Notes: a model not told the origin generated them from the letters alone. Positions 8,393 to 16,204 are shown, counted from the first letter of the stretch. The stretch: DNA of 64,000 nucleotides from Mycobacterium neglectum (GCF_002591975.1 NZ_NVQE01000015.1:1-64000), one strand, 5' to 3'. Numbers and translations: made by a program.

Positions 8393-9961
8393 TCAGGCCG
8401 GGCAGAACGTGTCGGTGTCCGGCAGCTTGCCGGTGTCGAGATAGCCCATGACCGGCGGCAGAGCGCACGGGGAGTACACGGCGGCGCCGTGGCCGATGCC
8501 CTGCCATATCACGCGCCTGTTGGACGCCCCCGCATTGATCACGGTGGCCGCCACGGCGGCCACCCCCTCGTTTCCGACGATCGGGTCGTGCGCCGTTCCC
8601 AGCAGCAGAACCGGGGTGTCGAGATTCGGTGGCTCTTGGGGAGCAGAACCGCTGGGCCAATTCAGGCACTGCACCAATTCGAGCGCACCCACCTGGCCGA
8701 ACTGCGGATATAGCTTCTCCCACGCCACCACCAGCTCGCGCACCCGGTCGGGGGTGGGCCTGTTCAGAGAGTCGCTGCAACTGTTGACGAACTGACCGTC
8801 GGTGCCGCGCAACGTCTCGGCTTCGCTCATCAACGTGTTCATCGCGTTCCAGTCCCCGGAGCGCGCACCGGCGACCGCCGACGCCAACCTGTTGGTGGCG
8901 GCGACGCGATCGCCGCGAGGGTAGGCCAGGGCCGTGGAGATCGCATCGGTGACGGTGGCCACCGAGCCCGGGCTCGTCGTGTTGTATCCACGCACCTGGT
9001 TCAGCAACGCCGCGACGGCCCCCTTCGGATCGGGACCCAATGGGCAGTTGACGGCCACGCACTGCGTCGCCCATGCATCCAGCGCGGATTGTTCGCCCTT
9101 GACGCGCTGTTCCATGGCGGCTTCGGCCGCAATACCGAGCGGAAGTGGCGAGTCGAGCACGAGCCGCGCCACCTTGTTCGGGTGGCTGCTGGCATAGGCC
9201 AAGGCCACTTGGGCACCGTTGCCAATGCCGTACAGCGCCAACGTCGGTACGTCCCAGGTGCTGCGCAGTCGTTCGATGTCCTCGGCGGCGTGGGCGTTGT
9301 CGTAGGCCGAGTCGCCGGGGGCGATGGTGTCGGTGCAGCTGGTCGTCGCGGCCTGGGTGATATCGCCGAGGTTGGCGACGGGGTCGTCGCCGGGCTGGAA
9401 CTGAGCCTGGTCGAGCATCGCCTGGCGGTCGTAGAGATCGCGGCAGTCCAGCGCCCCCGACATTCCGGTGCCGCGCCGGTCCACCGCCACGACCGGCCGC
9501 GTCTTGAGCACATCTGAGCCCGACCGGTTCAGCCAGACCGGCAGCTGCAGCGACGTCGGCAGATCCGATCCGGTGGTCATCACCAGGGGGCCGGCGTCCT
9601 CGGGTGTCTCGTCGGTTTTCGCGCGAACCACACCGATGCTGATCGTCCCCGATGCGCCCTTGATCGGGTCGAGGTCGGCGTCGTAGGTCGCGCAGTCGAA
9701 CGTCACCCCGGCGATGGGGGCGACGGAGGCATCCGAGAGCACGTCCGAAGTGCAGTCACGCCAGGACAGGTCGTTCTTCGGCGGCTCGATCGGTGGCGGG
9801 CCTTCCGACGCCCTGGTGGTCTCCGGCTGACCCTGGGGTTGGGCGCCTTCGTCGGTGGCGAAGCGTGGATTGGCCGCCAGACCAGGTGCGCAACCGGCCA
9901 GCAAAACCGAAAGCACGAGTGCTGAGGTGCTCAACACCCGGATCGGGCGACGCCGCTGCAT
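8393..9961 (-). CDS. Exported TAP-like alpha/beta-hydrolase lipoprotein lacking the nucleophile serine (Rv2672-like)
   Basis: 522-residue exported protein. The N-terminus MQRRRPIRVLSTSALV is a signal peptide ending in the lipobox LLAGC, so it should be lipid-anchored. An alpha/beta hydrolase core and a C-terminal TAP-like segment follow. The nucleophile elbow, expected to be GxSxG, reads GIGNG at about residues 243-247, with Gly where Ser should be. The acid site (TAHDPIV, about 457) and the histidine site (GIGHGAA, about 488) are kept. Several paired cysteines suggest extracytoplasmic folding. The family is annotated as secreted protease, but peptidase activity by the usual mechanism looks unlikely here. 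A longer frame to 10036 would overlap the neighbouring reductase gene; the ATG at 9961 begins the signal peptide. Synteny fits Rv2672. Confidence 0.8.
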   Translation of the reverse strand: MQRRRPIRVLSTSALVLSVLLAGCAPGLAANPRFATDEGAQPQGQPETTRASEGPPPIEPPKNDLSWRDCTSDVLSDASVAPIAGVTFDCATYDADLDPIKGASGTISIGVVRAKTDETPEDAGPLVMTTGSDLPTSLQLPVWLNRSGSDVLKTRPVVAVDRRGTGMSGALDCRDLYDRQAMLDQAQFQPGDDPVANLGDITQAATTSCTDTIAPGDSAYDNAHAAEDIERLRSTWDVPTLALYGIGNGAQVALAYASSHPNKVARLVLDSPLPLGIAAEAAMEQRVKGEQSALDAWATQCVAVNCPLGPDPKGAVAALLNQVRGYNTTSPGSVATVTDAISTALAYPRGDRVAATNRLASAVAGARSGDWNAMNTLMSEAETLRGTDGQFVNSCSDSLNRPTPDRVRELVVAWEKLYPQFGQVGALELVQCLNWPSGSAPQEPPNLDTPVLLLGTAHDPIVGNEGVAAVAATVINAGASNRRVIWQGIGHGAAVYSPCALPPVMGYLDTGKLPDTDTFCPA

Positions 9962-10019
9962 GCCGACCACAGTACTGATTCCCGTGTGCAATCCTCGTCG
10001 CGCAACGACTGAGCGCGCG

Positions 10020-10811
10020 TCAACGAGCCCGGACATAGCGGGTGTACAGATAGCCCTGGTCGTCGGACAGCAGATGTGCGGGCCGCATTTTGTTGTGCAC
10101 CTCGCCGGTGCCCGTGGCGATGCGTCGCCCCGAGCCGCCGACCAGGATGGGCGCGACTGTGAGGCAGAGCTCGTCGAGCAGGTCGTCGGAGATCAGCTGG
10201 CTGAGCAGCGACGGGCCCCCCTCGGTCAGCACGCGGAATAGCCCGCGCTCGGCGAGCAGCTTCAGCGCGGTGGCGTTGTCGACGGAATCGGCCCGCGATC
10301 CGGACGCGTTCAGCACCTCAGCCACCGCACCCAGCCGCTGCTGGGTGTCGTCGACGGAATCGGCGCACGTCAGGATCAGCGGCGGAACCTCGGTGCGGGT
10401 GAAGAACAGTGAGTCGGGCTCCAAGTTGCCGGTTCGGGTGACGACGGCGATCGGCGGCACTTCCGACTGCCCGCGGCTCTGCCGGGCGTGCCGCGCTGCG
10501 AGCGGGACCTGCGCACCGGAGTAGTTCTCGACCCTGACCGTGGCGGCCCCGACCAGGATCACGTCCGCGGCGTGCCGCATGAGGCCGAACATGCTGCGGT
10601 CGCCCGCTCCGGCCAGACCACCCGCCTTGCCGTCGGCGGTCGCACCGCCGTCGAGGCTGGCGATCATGTTGCCGCGCACCCAGCAGGTCTGTGGGTCGTC
10701 GGGGTAGGCGTAGAAGTCGGCGAGCCGGCTGTCGGCACCCTCGATGAGGGGGCCGTCGGGCCCCAGCGCGGTGAACCGCACCCCGGCGGTGGTATCGGCC
10801 ATGAACAGCAT
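10020..10811 (-). CDS. ribD: RibD C-terminal-type pyrimidine reductase (Rv2671-like)
   Basis: 263-residue NADPH-dependent reductase of the RibD_C/dihydrofolate-reductase-like fold. It carries NMIASLDGGAT near residue 48, LMRHAADVILVGAATVR near 77, and LLAERGLFRVLTEGGPSLL near 205, which are typical of the family. The deaminase half of bifunctional RibD is absent. In M. tuberculosis the homologue Rv2671 can supply dihydrofolate-reductase activity and influences antifolate susceptibility; I infer a similar role but cannot tell the physiological substrate from sequence. Starts at 10811 or at the ATG at 10802 are both possible, as neither has a clear ribosome site. It is divergent from the ZapE-like gene, with only 25 bp between, so their promoters must overlap. 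Confidence 0.85.
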   Translation of the reverse strand: MLFMADTTAGVRFTALGPDGPLIEGADSRLADFYAYPDDPQTCWVRGNMIASLDGGATADGKAGGLAGAGDRSMFGLMRHAADVILVGAATVRVENYSGAQVPLAARHARQSRGQSEVPPIAVVTRTGNLEPDSLFFTRTEVPPLILTCADSVDDTQQRLGAVAEVLNASGSRADSVDNATALKLLAERGLFRVLTEGGPSLLSQLISDDLLDELCLTVAPILVGGSGRRIATGTGEVHNKMRPAHLLSDDQGYLYTRYVRAR

Positions 10812-10836
10812 TGCAACACGTCGCTAAGGTGCGTGC

Positions 10837-11874
10837 ATGGACGGGGCCAGCGATGTCGGACATCTGGTCGACCGGCATCCCAAGGTCACACCAGAGCGAT
10901 TGATCGCTCAGCTGAGCCCGCCACCGACCTTCGCCGACGTCAGCTTCGACACCTACATCCCCGATCCGGCGCAACCGACGCAATCCGCGGCCGTCGACTC
11001 CTGCCTGCGGTTCTGCGCCGAGGCGGCCGAGCGACGGGCCGGCAGGAAGAAGCTGTTCGGGCGCCGCGAGGTCCTGCCCGGCGTGGGGGTCTATCTCGAC
11101 GGCGGGTTCGGCGTCGGCAAAACACACCTGCTGGCGTCGTCTTACTACCGGCTGCCGCAACCCAAGGCGTTCGCGACGTTCGGCGAGTTGACCCAACTGG
11201 CGAGCGTTTTCGGCTTTCTCGAGTGCATCGAACTGCTCGCCGAGTACGTCGTCGTGTGCATCGACGAGTTCGAACTCGACGACCCCGGCAACACCACGCT
11301 GATCTCGCGGCTGCTGTCACAACTCGTCGAACGCGGGGTCTCGGTGGCGGCCACGTCGAATACGCTTCCTGAACAACTCGGCGAGGGCCGCTTCGCCGCC
11401 CAGGACTTCCTTCGCGAAATCAACACTCTCGCAGCGATTTTCACGACAGTGCGGATCGATGGGCCCGACTACCGGCATCGGGATCTGCCTGCCGCCCCGG
11501 AACCGCCGAGCGATAGCGAGGTCGCCGCCCGTGCTGCGCAGACGCCCGGCGCGACGCTGGACGACTTCGACGCGCTGTGTGCGCACCTGGCCACCATGCA
11601 CCCGTCGCGATATTTGACGCTCATCGAGGGTGTGCCCGCGGTGTTCGTCACCGGCGTGCACGCGATCGACGATCAGAATGTCGCGCTGCGCCTGGTGTCA
11701 CTGACCGACCGGCTCTACGACGCGGGCATCCCGGTGGTGGCGTCCGGCGCGAAGATGGACACGATCTTCAGCGGCGAGATGCTCGCCGGGGGGTTCCGCA
11801 AGAAATACCTGCGCGCGACGTCGCGGTTGCTTGCGCTGACGGCGGCCGGTCAGACCGGGCGCACCATCACGTAG
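10837..11874 (+). CDS. ZapE/AFG1-family ATPase (Rv2670c-like)
   Basis: 345-residue P-loop ATPase of the AFG1/ZapE family. Walker A GGFGVGKTHLL is near residue 90 and Walker B VVCIDEFELDD near 142. The sensor-type segment SVAATSNTLPEQLGEGRF is family-typical, as is the C-terminal YDAGIPVVASGAKM. In E. coli ZapE associates with the divisome, and mitochondrial AFG1 assists membrane-protein turnover; the mycobacterial role is not established. AAGG at 10826-10829 precedes the ATG at a normal distance. The 3' end overlaps the convergent GNAT gene by 25 bp. Confidence 0.85.
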   Translation: MDGASDVGHLVDRHPKVTPERLIAQLSPPPTFADVSFDTYIPDPAQPTQSAAVDSCLRFCAEAAERRAGRKKLFGRREVLPGVGVYLDGGFGVGKTHLLASSYYRLPQPKAFATFGELTQLASVFGFLECIELLAEYVVVCIDEFELDDPGNTTLISRLLSQLVERGVSVAATSNTLPEQLGEGRFAAQDFLREINTLAAIFTTVRIDGPDYRHRDLPAAPEPPSDSEVAARAAQTPGATLDDFDALCAHLATMHPSRYLTLIEGVPAVFVTGVHAIDDQNVALRLVSLTDRLYDAGIPVVASGAKMDTIFSGEMLAGGFRKKYLRATSRLLALTAAGQTGRTIT

Positions 11875-12380
11875 TCGCTCTCAATGCCCGCGCCGAGCCG
11901 AAATGTCTTGGTGCCGTTGATTTTAAAGCCGTGCTTGCGGTAGAAGCGTTGTGCGCGCAGGTTCTGCTGGTTGACACCCAACCACACGATGTGGGCGCCG
12001 ATTGCGCGCGCCTCGTCCAGTACGGCGGTCATCAGTGCCGAGGAGACGCCGGCGCCGTGGCTGTCGGGCAGCACATACATCTTCGACAGTTCGATGGCCG
12101 GACGCGCTGTGACGGCGCGCTGGACATCCTCGTCATCGGGGAGACCGCGAATCAGCATCGCGTAACCGACGATTCGCTCATCCTGGCGCGCGGTGAGCAC
12201 CCGGCGATCGGGGTCGGCGAGGTAGTCGCGGAATCGATGCTCGGAGAGGGTTTGGTCGATGAATGCGGCGATGTCGTCGGCGCTCGCCGTCGCCGGACAC
12301 GCCAGCGGGAACGTCTGCGCGGCGACCCCGGCGAGTTCGGGTAGGTCGGCGCCGACGGCCGCGACCACATCAATTGGCAA
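11850..12380 (-). CDS. GNAT-family N-acetyltransferase (Rv2669-like)
   Basis: 176-residue single-domain GNAT acetyltransferase. Motif A, LSKMYVLPDSHGAGVSSALM at about residues 98-117, has the acetyl-CoA pyrophosphate-binding pattern, although its usual QxxGxG is altered to DSHGAG. Motif B includes NLRAQRFYRKHGF (about 143-155). The acceptor substrate is unknown. The listed start is a TTG at 12380, 15 nt downstream of the DUF1942 gene stop; an in-frame GTG at 12368 is an alternative. It is the last gene of the clpC2-side minus-strand block. Confidence 0.8.
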   Translation of the reverse strand: MPIDVVAAVGADLPELAGVAAQTFPLACPATASADDIAAFIDQTLSEHRFRDYLADPDRRVLTARQDERIVGYAMLIRGLPDDEDVQRAVTARPAIELSKMYVLPDSHGAGVSSALMTAVLDEARAIGAHIVWLGVNQQNLRAQRFYRKHGFKINGTKTFRLGAGIESDYVMVRPV

Positions 12381-12395
12381 TACTCGTGCCTCGAG

Positions 12396-12911
12396 TCAGG
12401 CCACGTTCCATTGCGCGAGGTGCTGGCCGGTGATCCTGTCGAGCAGCACGACATTCGAGATCAGGTCGCGGTAGCAGTCCCACCAGACCCCACCGCTGAC
12501 GGTCGAACCGGCCGGAGCGTTCATCAGCGCAAGGGTCAACGAGTCGGGTGCATCGGTGTTGCGCGGTTCATAGGAATCGCCCGTCGCGGTGACCCCGCGG
12601 AACTGATAGGTGATCGCCTGGGCGTACGACGTGGGCACCTTAACCGGGTTCACGGTGATCTGGGCGCGCCACACCTCGTAGCGCGGGGCGCGTGGCGGAT
12701 AGCCGAAGCCGGGCGGGATCGGGGACGGGGCCAAGCTGTTGACGGTGACGTTGGCGACCAGGCCCTCGAAGTTGACCTGCAGTGTTTCGCCGAGCCGGCC
12801 GATCGGTGAGGGCGCGGACTCGGCCTCGTCAGGCGCGGCCTGGGCGGTCACAGCCGTAAGACCGGCGAGGGTCGCCATCACGGCGATGAGGAGGACGAAC
12901 CAGCGACGCAT
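12396..12911 (-). CDS. Exported DUF1942 (MPT63-like) protein, Rv2668-like
   Basis: 171-residue secreted protein. MRRWFVLLIAVMATLAGLTAVTAQA is a Sec signal peptide, cleaved after the AQA. The mature domain is an immunoglobulin-like beta sandwich of DUF1942, the family of the immunogenic protein MPT63: GETLQVNFEGLVANVTVNSL near the start of the mature part, and VSGGVWWDCYRDLISNVVLLD near the end. The upstream in-frame 18 codons lack a signal-like character, so the ATG at 12911 was chosen. Function is unknown. The neighbour order (clpC2 block before, GNAT after) agrees with Rv2667-Rv2669. Confidence 0.8.
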   Translation of the reverse strand: MRRWFVLLIAVMATLAGLTAVTAQAAPDEAESAPSPIGRLGETLQVNFEGLVANVTVNSLAPSPIPPGFGYPPRAPRYEVWRAQITVNPVKVPTSYAQAITYQFRGVTATGDSYEPRNTDAPDSLTLALMNAPAGSTVSGGVWWDCYRDLISNVVLLDRITGQHLAQWNVA

Positions 12912-12940
12912 GCACGCATGATGGCACAAACTGAAACGTG

Positions 12941-13399
12941 TTACAGCCGGTTCTCCGACACCCACGGCCCGGAGCCGCCAATCTTCTCGACGCGCACTCG
13001 CGTGAGTAGGCCCGCCGGCGCGTTCGGGGGCGGAAAGTGCTCGTCGCTGCCCAACATGACTCTGGCCAGGCTCTTGAGCAGTTCGGGAGCGCCGCCTTCG
13101 ACGATCCGCGCGGAGCCCGTGATGCTCAGGTAGTCCCTGAGTTGGCCGGGCCGCTCGGGGCCCAGGATCGTGACGGCCACGCGTGGATCGCGGCGTACGT
13201 TGCGCGTCTTGCGGTACTCACTGAGGTGTGCCGAGACGAGTTCGTCGCCCTCGGGGGTCGAGTCCAGCGCCATCCAGATCGTGGAGACCTGCGGGCTGCC
13301 GTCGGCGTTGAGTGTGACCAGAATGGCGTCGGTGCCCGGCCCGATGAGTCCGCGGGCGGCGTCGTTGAGCCTCATGCGTTGTTCTACCGATGTGCGCAC
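12941..13399 (-). CDS. PPOX-fold (F420/FMN split-barrel) oxidoreductase-like protein
   Basis: About 152 residues, predicted pyridoxamine-phosphate-oxidase-like split barrel of the F420-binding class. TDAILVTLNADGSPQVSTIW, then SAHLSEYRKTRNVRRDPRVAVTIL, is the usual signature, and the C-terminal part GPWVSENRL is short. Members reduce or protect small molecules with F420H2 or FMN, but the substrate cannot be named. The GTG at 13399 lies 4 nt after the ogt stop; the ATG at 13375 is an alternative start, and neither has a strong ribosome site. Close spacing suggests co-transcription with ogt and the sigma factor. Confidence 0.75.
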   Translation of the reverse strand: MRTSVEQRMRLNDAARGLIGPGTDAILVTLNADGSPQVSTIWMALDSTPEGDELVSAHLSEYRKTRNVRRDPRVAVTILGPERPGQLRDYLSITGSARIVEGGAPELLKSLARVMLGSDEHFPPPNAPAGLLTRVRVEKIGGSGPWVSENRL

Positions 13400-13403
13400 C
13401 GTT

Positions 13404-14006
13404 TCATTCCCGAGCGTCGGCCTCGAGGTCGAGCAGCGCTGACTTGGCCAGCACACCACCCACGTACTGGCCGGTGGACCCGTCGGAGCGCACCACGCGG
13501 TGGCATGGGAAGACCACCGGAAGCGGGTTGTGGCCGCAGGCGGTGCCGACGGCGCGGACGGCGCGGGGGTGGCCGATCGCCGCGGCGACGGTCGCGTAGC
13601 TCTCCCGGCGGCCGTAGTCGATCTCGCGCAGGTGCTCGACGACGCTACGTCGGAATCCGTTCGTCAGCCGCAGGTCGACTGGAACGTCAAAAGTGGTGCG
13701 GCGCTTGGCGAAATATTCATCGATCTGCCGGGCGACCGCCTCCAGCCGGGACGGCGACCGCAGAATGCGGGGGCTCACGGCGTCGGCGAGTCGAGCGAGC
13801 ACAGTGTCATGGCCCTCGACGTCATACGCGACGCGGAGCAGTCCGACGGTGGTGGCGGCCAAGAGCAACGTGCCGACGGGGGTATCGATCGTGCGGTAGG
13901 AGATGTCGAGGGCTTGGTCGGCCTCGGCGGCCTGCTCGAGCCGAGTGTGCAACCGTGACATCGTGTCGTCGTCGGCGTTCAATTCCTCGAAAATGTTGAG
14001 CGTCAT
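13404..14006 (-). CDS. ogt: Methylated-DNA-protein cysteine methyltransferase (Ogt) with N-terminal extension
   Basis: 200-residue suicide DNA-repair protein that transfers O6-alkyl groups from guanine to its own cysteine. The active-site string VFPCHRVVR lies near residue 165 and the recognition-helix region ESYATVAAAIGHPRAVRAVG is intact. Residues 1-34 precede the normal Ogt start (RTIDTPVGTLLLA) and are helical and charged (IFEELNADDDTMSRLHTRLEQ). The ATG overlaps the stop of the sigma-factor gene (ATGA, 14003-14006), so translation is coupled. This pairing, with Ogt occupying the position normally held by an anti-sigma factor, suggests an alkylation-linked regulatory unit, which is inference. 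Confidence 0.92.
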   Translation of the reverse strand: MTLNIFEELNADDDTMSRLHTRLEQAAEADQALDISYRTIDTPVGTLLLAATTVGLLRVAYDVEGHDTVLARLADAVSPRILRSPSRLEAVARQIDEYFAKRRTTFDVPVDLRLTNGFRRSVVEHLREIDYGRRESYATVAAAIGHPRAVRAVGTACGHNPLPVVFPCHRVVRSDGSTGQYVGGVLAKSALLDLEADARE

Positions 14007-14485
14007 GGCGTTCCGTCCTTCTGATAGGTCTTGCGCAGAGACTTGATGCCGTCGGCGGCGGCGCGCCTTGCGGCGTCGGGGGAGTTGTTGAGCAGTTCGG
14101 CGATCTCGGCGAACGGCAGACCGGCGATGTGGTGGTAGGCCACGGCCTGGCGTTGCTTGGTCGGCAGTCGTTGCAGCGCCGCCCACAGGTCGGGGTCGCG
14201 GGCGGCCGGATCGGCGTGCGATGCCGGCCGGTCGGGCACGGTATCGGTGGGCACGGGCCGACGAGAGCGGGCCCGGCCGACGTCCAGGGCGCGGCGATGG
14301 GCGATGGTGACCAGCCACGCCTCGACGTTGGCGTCGTCGGGAAGTGTCGAATACGCGCGCAGCGCCGACAGAAAGGTTTCCGACCACGCGTCCTCGGCGT
14401 CGAGAGGGCCGACGACCGCGCGACACACCCGCAGCACGGTCGCGCCGTGCTCGGCCACTACCTCTTCGAACGGGCGCACCTTCAC
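14003..14485 (-). CDS. ECF-like sigma-70 family RNA polymerase sigma factor
   Basis: 160-residue sigma factor with only regions 2 and 4. Region 2 is FEEVVAEHGATVLRVCRAVV through DAEDAWSETFLSALRAY and AWLVTIAHRRALDVGRARSR; region 4 is LWAALQRLPTKQRQAVAYHH and GLPFAEIAELLNNSPDAARR, a clear HTH. It should direct RNA polymerase to a small regulon. The frame is open far upstream, but that part reads as the antisense of clpC2-like coding, so the GTG at 14485 (or 14479) was chosen. No anti-sigma gene is adjacent; the next gene, overlapping by ATGA, is ogt. The clpC2 stop is 35 nt upstream. Confidence 0.82.
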   Translation of the reverse strand: MKVRPFEEVVAEHGATVLRVCRAVVGPLDAEDAWSETFLSALRAYSTLPDDANVEAWLVTIAHRRALDVGRARSRRPVPTDTVPDRPASHADPAARDPDLWAALQRLPTKQRQAVAYHHIAGLPFAEIAELLNNSPDAARRAAADGIKSLRKTYQKDGTP

Positions 14486-14520
14486 ATTGTGTAGACGCCG
14501 CAGCGGTTCGCGATGTGAGA

Positions 14521-15243
14521 TCAGCTTTGAGTGAACGGCTCCAGCGCGGTCCGCAGGTCGCCTTCGAAGCGGTCCCGATCGGCGCCGATGCGCTGCAGTG
14601 CGCCGTCCTCCTCGGCTTCGAGGAGTGCGAGCACGATGTGTTCGGTGCCAACATAGTTGTGGCCCAAGCGAAGTGCCTGTCGGAACGTCAATTCGAGCAC
14701 CTTCTTCGCCGCGCCGTCGAAAGGCGTCAACGCGGGCAGGTCGCCATCCGTGCCTGGCGGCAGCGTCACCGCCTCGGCGACCGTGCCGGCGTCGATGCCT
14801 TGGCCGGCGAGCAGCTTGACCGCCAGCCCATCGGGATCGTCGAACATCGCCAGCAGTAGGTGGTCGGGGTTGATTTCGGTGTTGCGGGCCTCGTGGGCTT
14901 TGTTCTGGGCTCCCACGACCACATTGCGCGCCCGCGGGGTGAATCGGCCGAAGCCGGCGTTGGGATCGAGCGCATCGGTGTCGCTGGGCGCTTTGGGGAC
15001 GAATCGTTTCTGGGCGGCCTGCTTGGTGACGCCCATGCACTTGCCGATCTCGGTCCATGACGCCCCGGATCGCCGCGCCTGGTCGACGAAGTGCCCGATG
15101 AGGTGGTCGGCGATCTCGCCGAGGGACTCGGCCGCCAGCACCGCGTCGGTGAGCTGTTCGAGCGGTTCCTCGTGCACCGTCTTGATCACATCAATCAGGT
15201 CATCGAGGCGGACGGGGTTGGTGATCTTCGCGGACTCGGTCAT
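14521..15243 (-). CDS. clpC2: ClpC2: HTH plus two Clp N-terminal repeats
   Basis: 240 residues, no AAA ATPase modules. The N-terminal third has an HTH-like segment, ASWTEIGKCMGVTKQAAQKR (about 61-80). Two Clp-N repeats follow: RFTPRARNVVVGAQNKAHEA with EINPDHLLLAMF, and ALTPFDGAAKKVLELTFRQA with NYVGTEHIVLALLEAEE. This is the architecture of mycobacterial ClpC2 (Rv2667), which binds ClpC1-targeting molecules such as cyclomarin, lowers their toxicity, and is reported to repress its own promoter through its N-terminal part. Two matching palindromes stand directly upstream (15245-15292), fitting autoregulation. The ATG at 15243 lies 1 bp from the first palindrome's outer arm. Confidence 0.9.
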   Translation of the reverse strand: MTESAKITNPVRLDDLIDVIKTVHEEPLEQLTDAVLAAESLGEIADHLIGHFVDQARRSGASWTEIGKCMGVTKQAAQKRFVPKAPSDTDALDPNAGFGRFTPRARNVVVGAQNKAHEARNTEINPDHLLLAMFDDPDGLAVKLLAGQGIDAGTVAEAVTLPPGTDGDLPALTPFDGAAKKVLELTFRQALRLGHNYVGTEHIVLALLEAEEDGALQRIGADRDRFEGDLRTALEPFTQS

Positions 15244-15244
15244 G

Positions 15245-15265
15245 GCGTCAACTCTAGGTTGACGC
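15245..15265. promoter_or_regulatory. Palindromic operator 1 upstream of clpC2
   Basis: GCGTCAAC - TCTAG - GTTGACGC: perfect 8-bp arms around a 5-bp centre, directly before the clpC2 start codon at 15243. With the second copy 28 bp away centre to centre it fits binding by an HTH dimer. ClpC2 itself is the obvious candidate repressor, by inference from its reported autorepression. Confidence 0.75.
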
Positions 15266-15273
15266 TAGATGAT

Positions 15274-15292
15274 CGTCAACCAACGGTTGACG
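15274..15292. promoter_or_regulatory. Palindromic operator 2 upstream of clpC2
   Basis: CGTCAAC - CAACG - GTTGACG: 7-bp perfect arms around a 5-bp centre, the same consensus as operator 1. It overlaps the stop codon (15276-15278) of the SRPBCC gene upstream, so the SRPBCC and clpC2 transcripts are probably separated here. Confidence 0.72.
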
Positions 15293-15764
15293 CCTGCGGG
15301 TAGCCGCGCCGGACCGTGCGGTCGAGAATGCCGAGGGTGGCACGCAACGCGAGCTCGGAGACGATCGGGAAGATGTTCGCGTCGCGCCAATGAGGGTCGA
15401 TGTCGGACCAGTCGTAGAACGACGTGACCAGCGTTTCGCCGTCGGCCGGTGCGAGCCGGTAGCCGTAGACGTGGCCGATGTCGGGCTTGAGCTGTCCGAA
15501 GATGGTCCACGCGATCAGGCGGTCCTGCTCGAACTCGGTGATAGAGACGGTGACCTCGTACTTGCCGAGCGGGTAGTCGTTGAGCGACTCACGATCCATA
15601 TGCACGACGAAGCTGTCACCGACGGCCTGAACGGGATCGCCGTCCGCGCTCTGCAGCATGCCCGTGGCGTCGATCGCGACGTGGCCCTGCGGATCGCAGA
15701 GGACCGCGAAGACGTCGGCGGCGGGGGCGGAAATGGTGCGGGGGACTTCGATGCGTTCGGTCAT
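15276..15764 (-). CDS. SRPBCC (polyketide cyclase/START-like) family protein
   Basis: 162-residue START/Bet v1-like ligand-binding fold. It opens with RIEVPRTISAPAADVFAVLC, the usual first strand and helix, continues with DSFVVHMDRESLNDYPLGKYEV and ends in a C-terminal helix ELALRATLGILDRTVRRGY. No catalytic residues can be assigned; such proteins bind hydrophobic ligands or assist polyketide-type reactions. It is divergent from the small AraC-type regulator with a 76-bp gap, so that regulator may control it. Its stop codon lies inside the second clpC2 operator. Confidence 0.8.
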   Translation of the reverse strand: MTERIEVPRTISAPAADVFAVLCDPQGHVAIDATGMLQSADGDPVQAVGDSFVVHMDRESLNDYPLGKYEVTVSITEFEQDRLIAWTIFGQLKPDIGHVYGYRLAPADGETLVTSFYDWSDIDPHWRDANIFPIVSELALRATLGILDRTVRRGYPQASTVG

Positions 15765-15840
15765 GGTCCGATGGTGTCAAGGTGTGATCTGTGTCGGCCC
15801 TCGTTTTGGGGATTCGTCAGCGGGTAGTCGGTGCTTCGAA

Positions 15841-16197
15841 ATGACAGCTGACCCTGCCGATACCTCGACCGCCAAGCCGCCGATGTTGCGGCAAGCGATC
15901 GCGTTCATCCACGAGAACGCACACCGCGATATCACGTTGAGTGACATCGCGGCGTCGGTCAACGTCACGCCGCGGTCGGTTCAATACACGTTCCGCCGCC
16001 ATGTCGGGGCGACACCGCTGGAGTATCTGCGGTGCCTTCGGCTCAACCGCGCCCACCGCGAGCTACAGGCCGCCGACCCGTCGGTCGACACCGTGATGGC
16101 GATCGCCGGCAGGTGGGGGTTCGGGCATGCCGGACGATTCAGCAGCATGTACAAGCGCAGGTTCGGCACGTCACCGAGTTCCACACTGCGCGGGTAG
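15841..16197 (+). CDS. Mini AraC-family regulator (DNA-binding domain only)
   Basis: 118 residues comprising little more than the two HTH motifs of the AraC/XylS DNA-binding domain: AIAFIHENAHRDITLSDIAA, VTPRSVQYTFRRHVGATPLE, and the second HTH ending in WGFGHAGRFSSMYKRRFGTS. The ligand-binding domain found in standard 250-300-residue AraC proteins is absent. A longer frame opens at 15658 but that stretch is the antisense of the SRPBCC gene, so the ATG at 15841 was chosen. It is divergent from that SRPBCC gene, a natural target. The 3' end nearly abuts the convergent exported protein gene. Confidence 0.85.
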   Translation: MTADPADTSTAKPPMLRQAIAFIHENAHRDITLSDIAASVNVTPRSVQYTFRRHVGATPLEYLRCLRLNRAHRELQAADPSVDTVMAIAGRWGFGHAGRFSSMYKRRFGTSPSSTLRG

Positions 16198-16204
16198 CGG
16201 CTTT

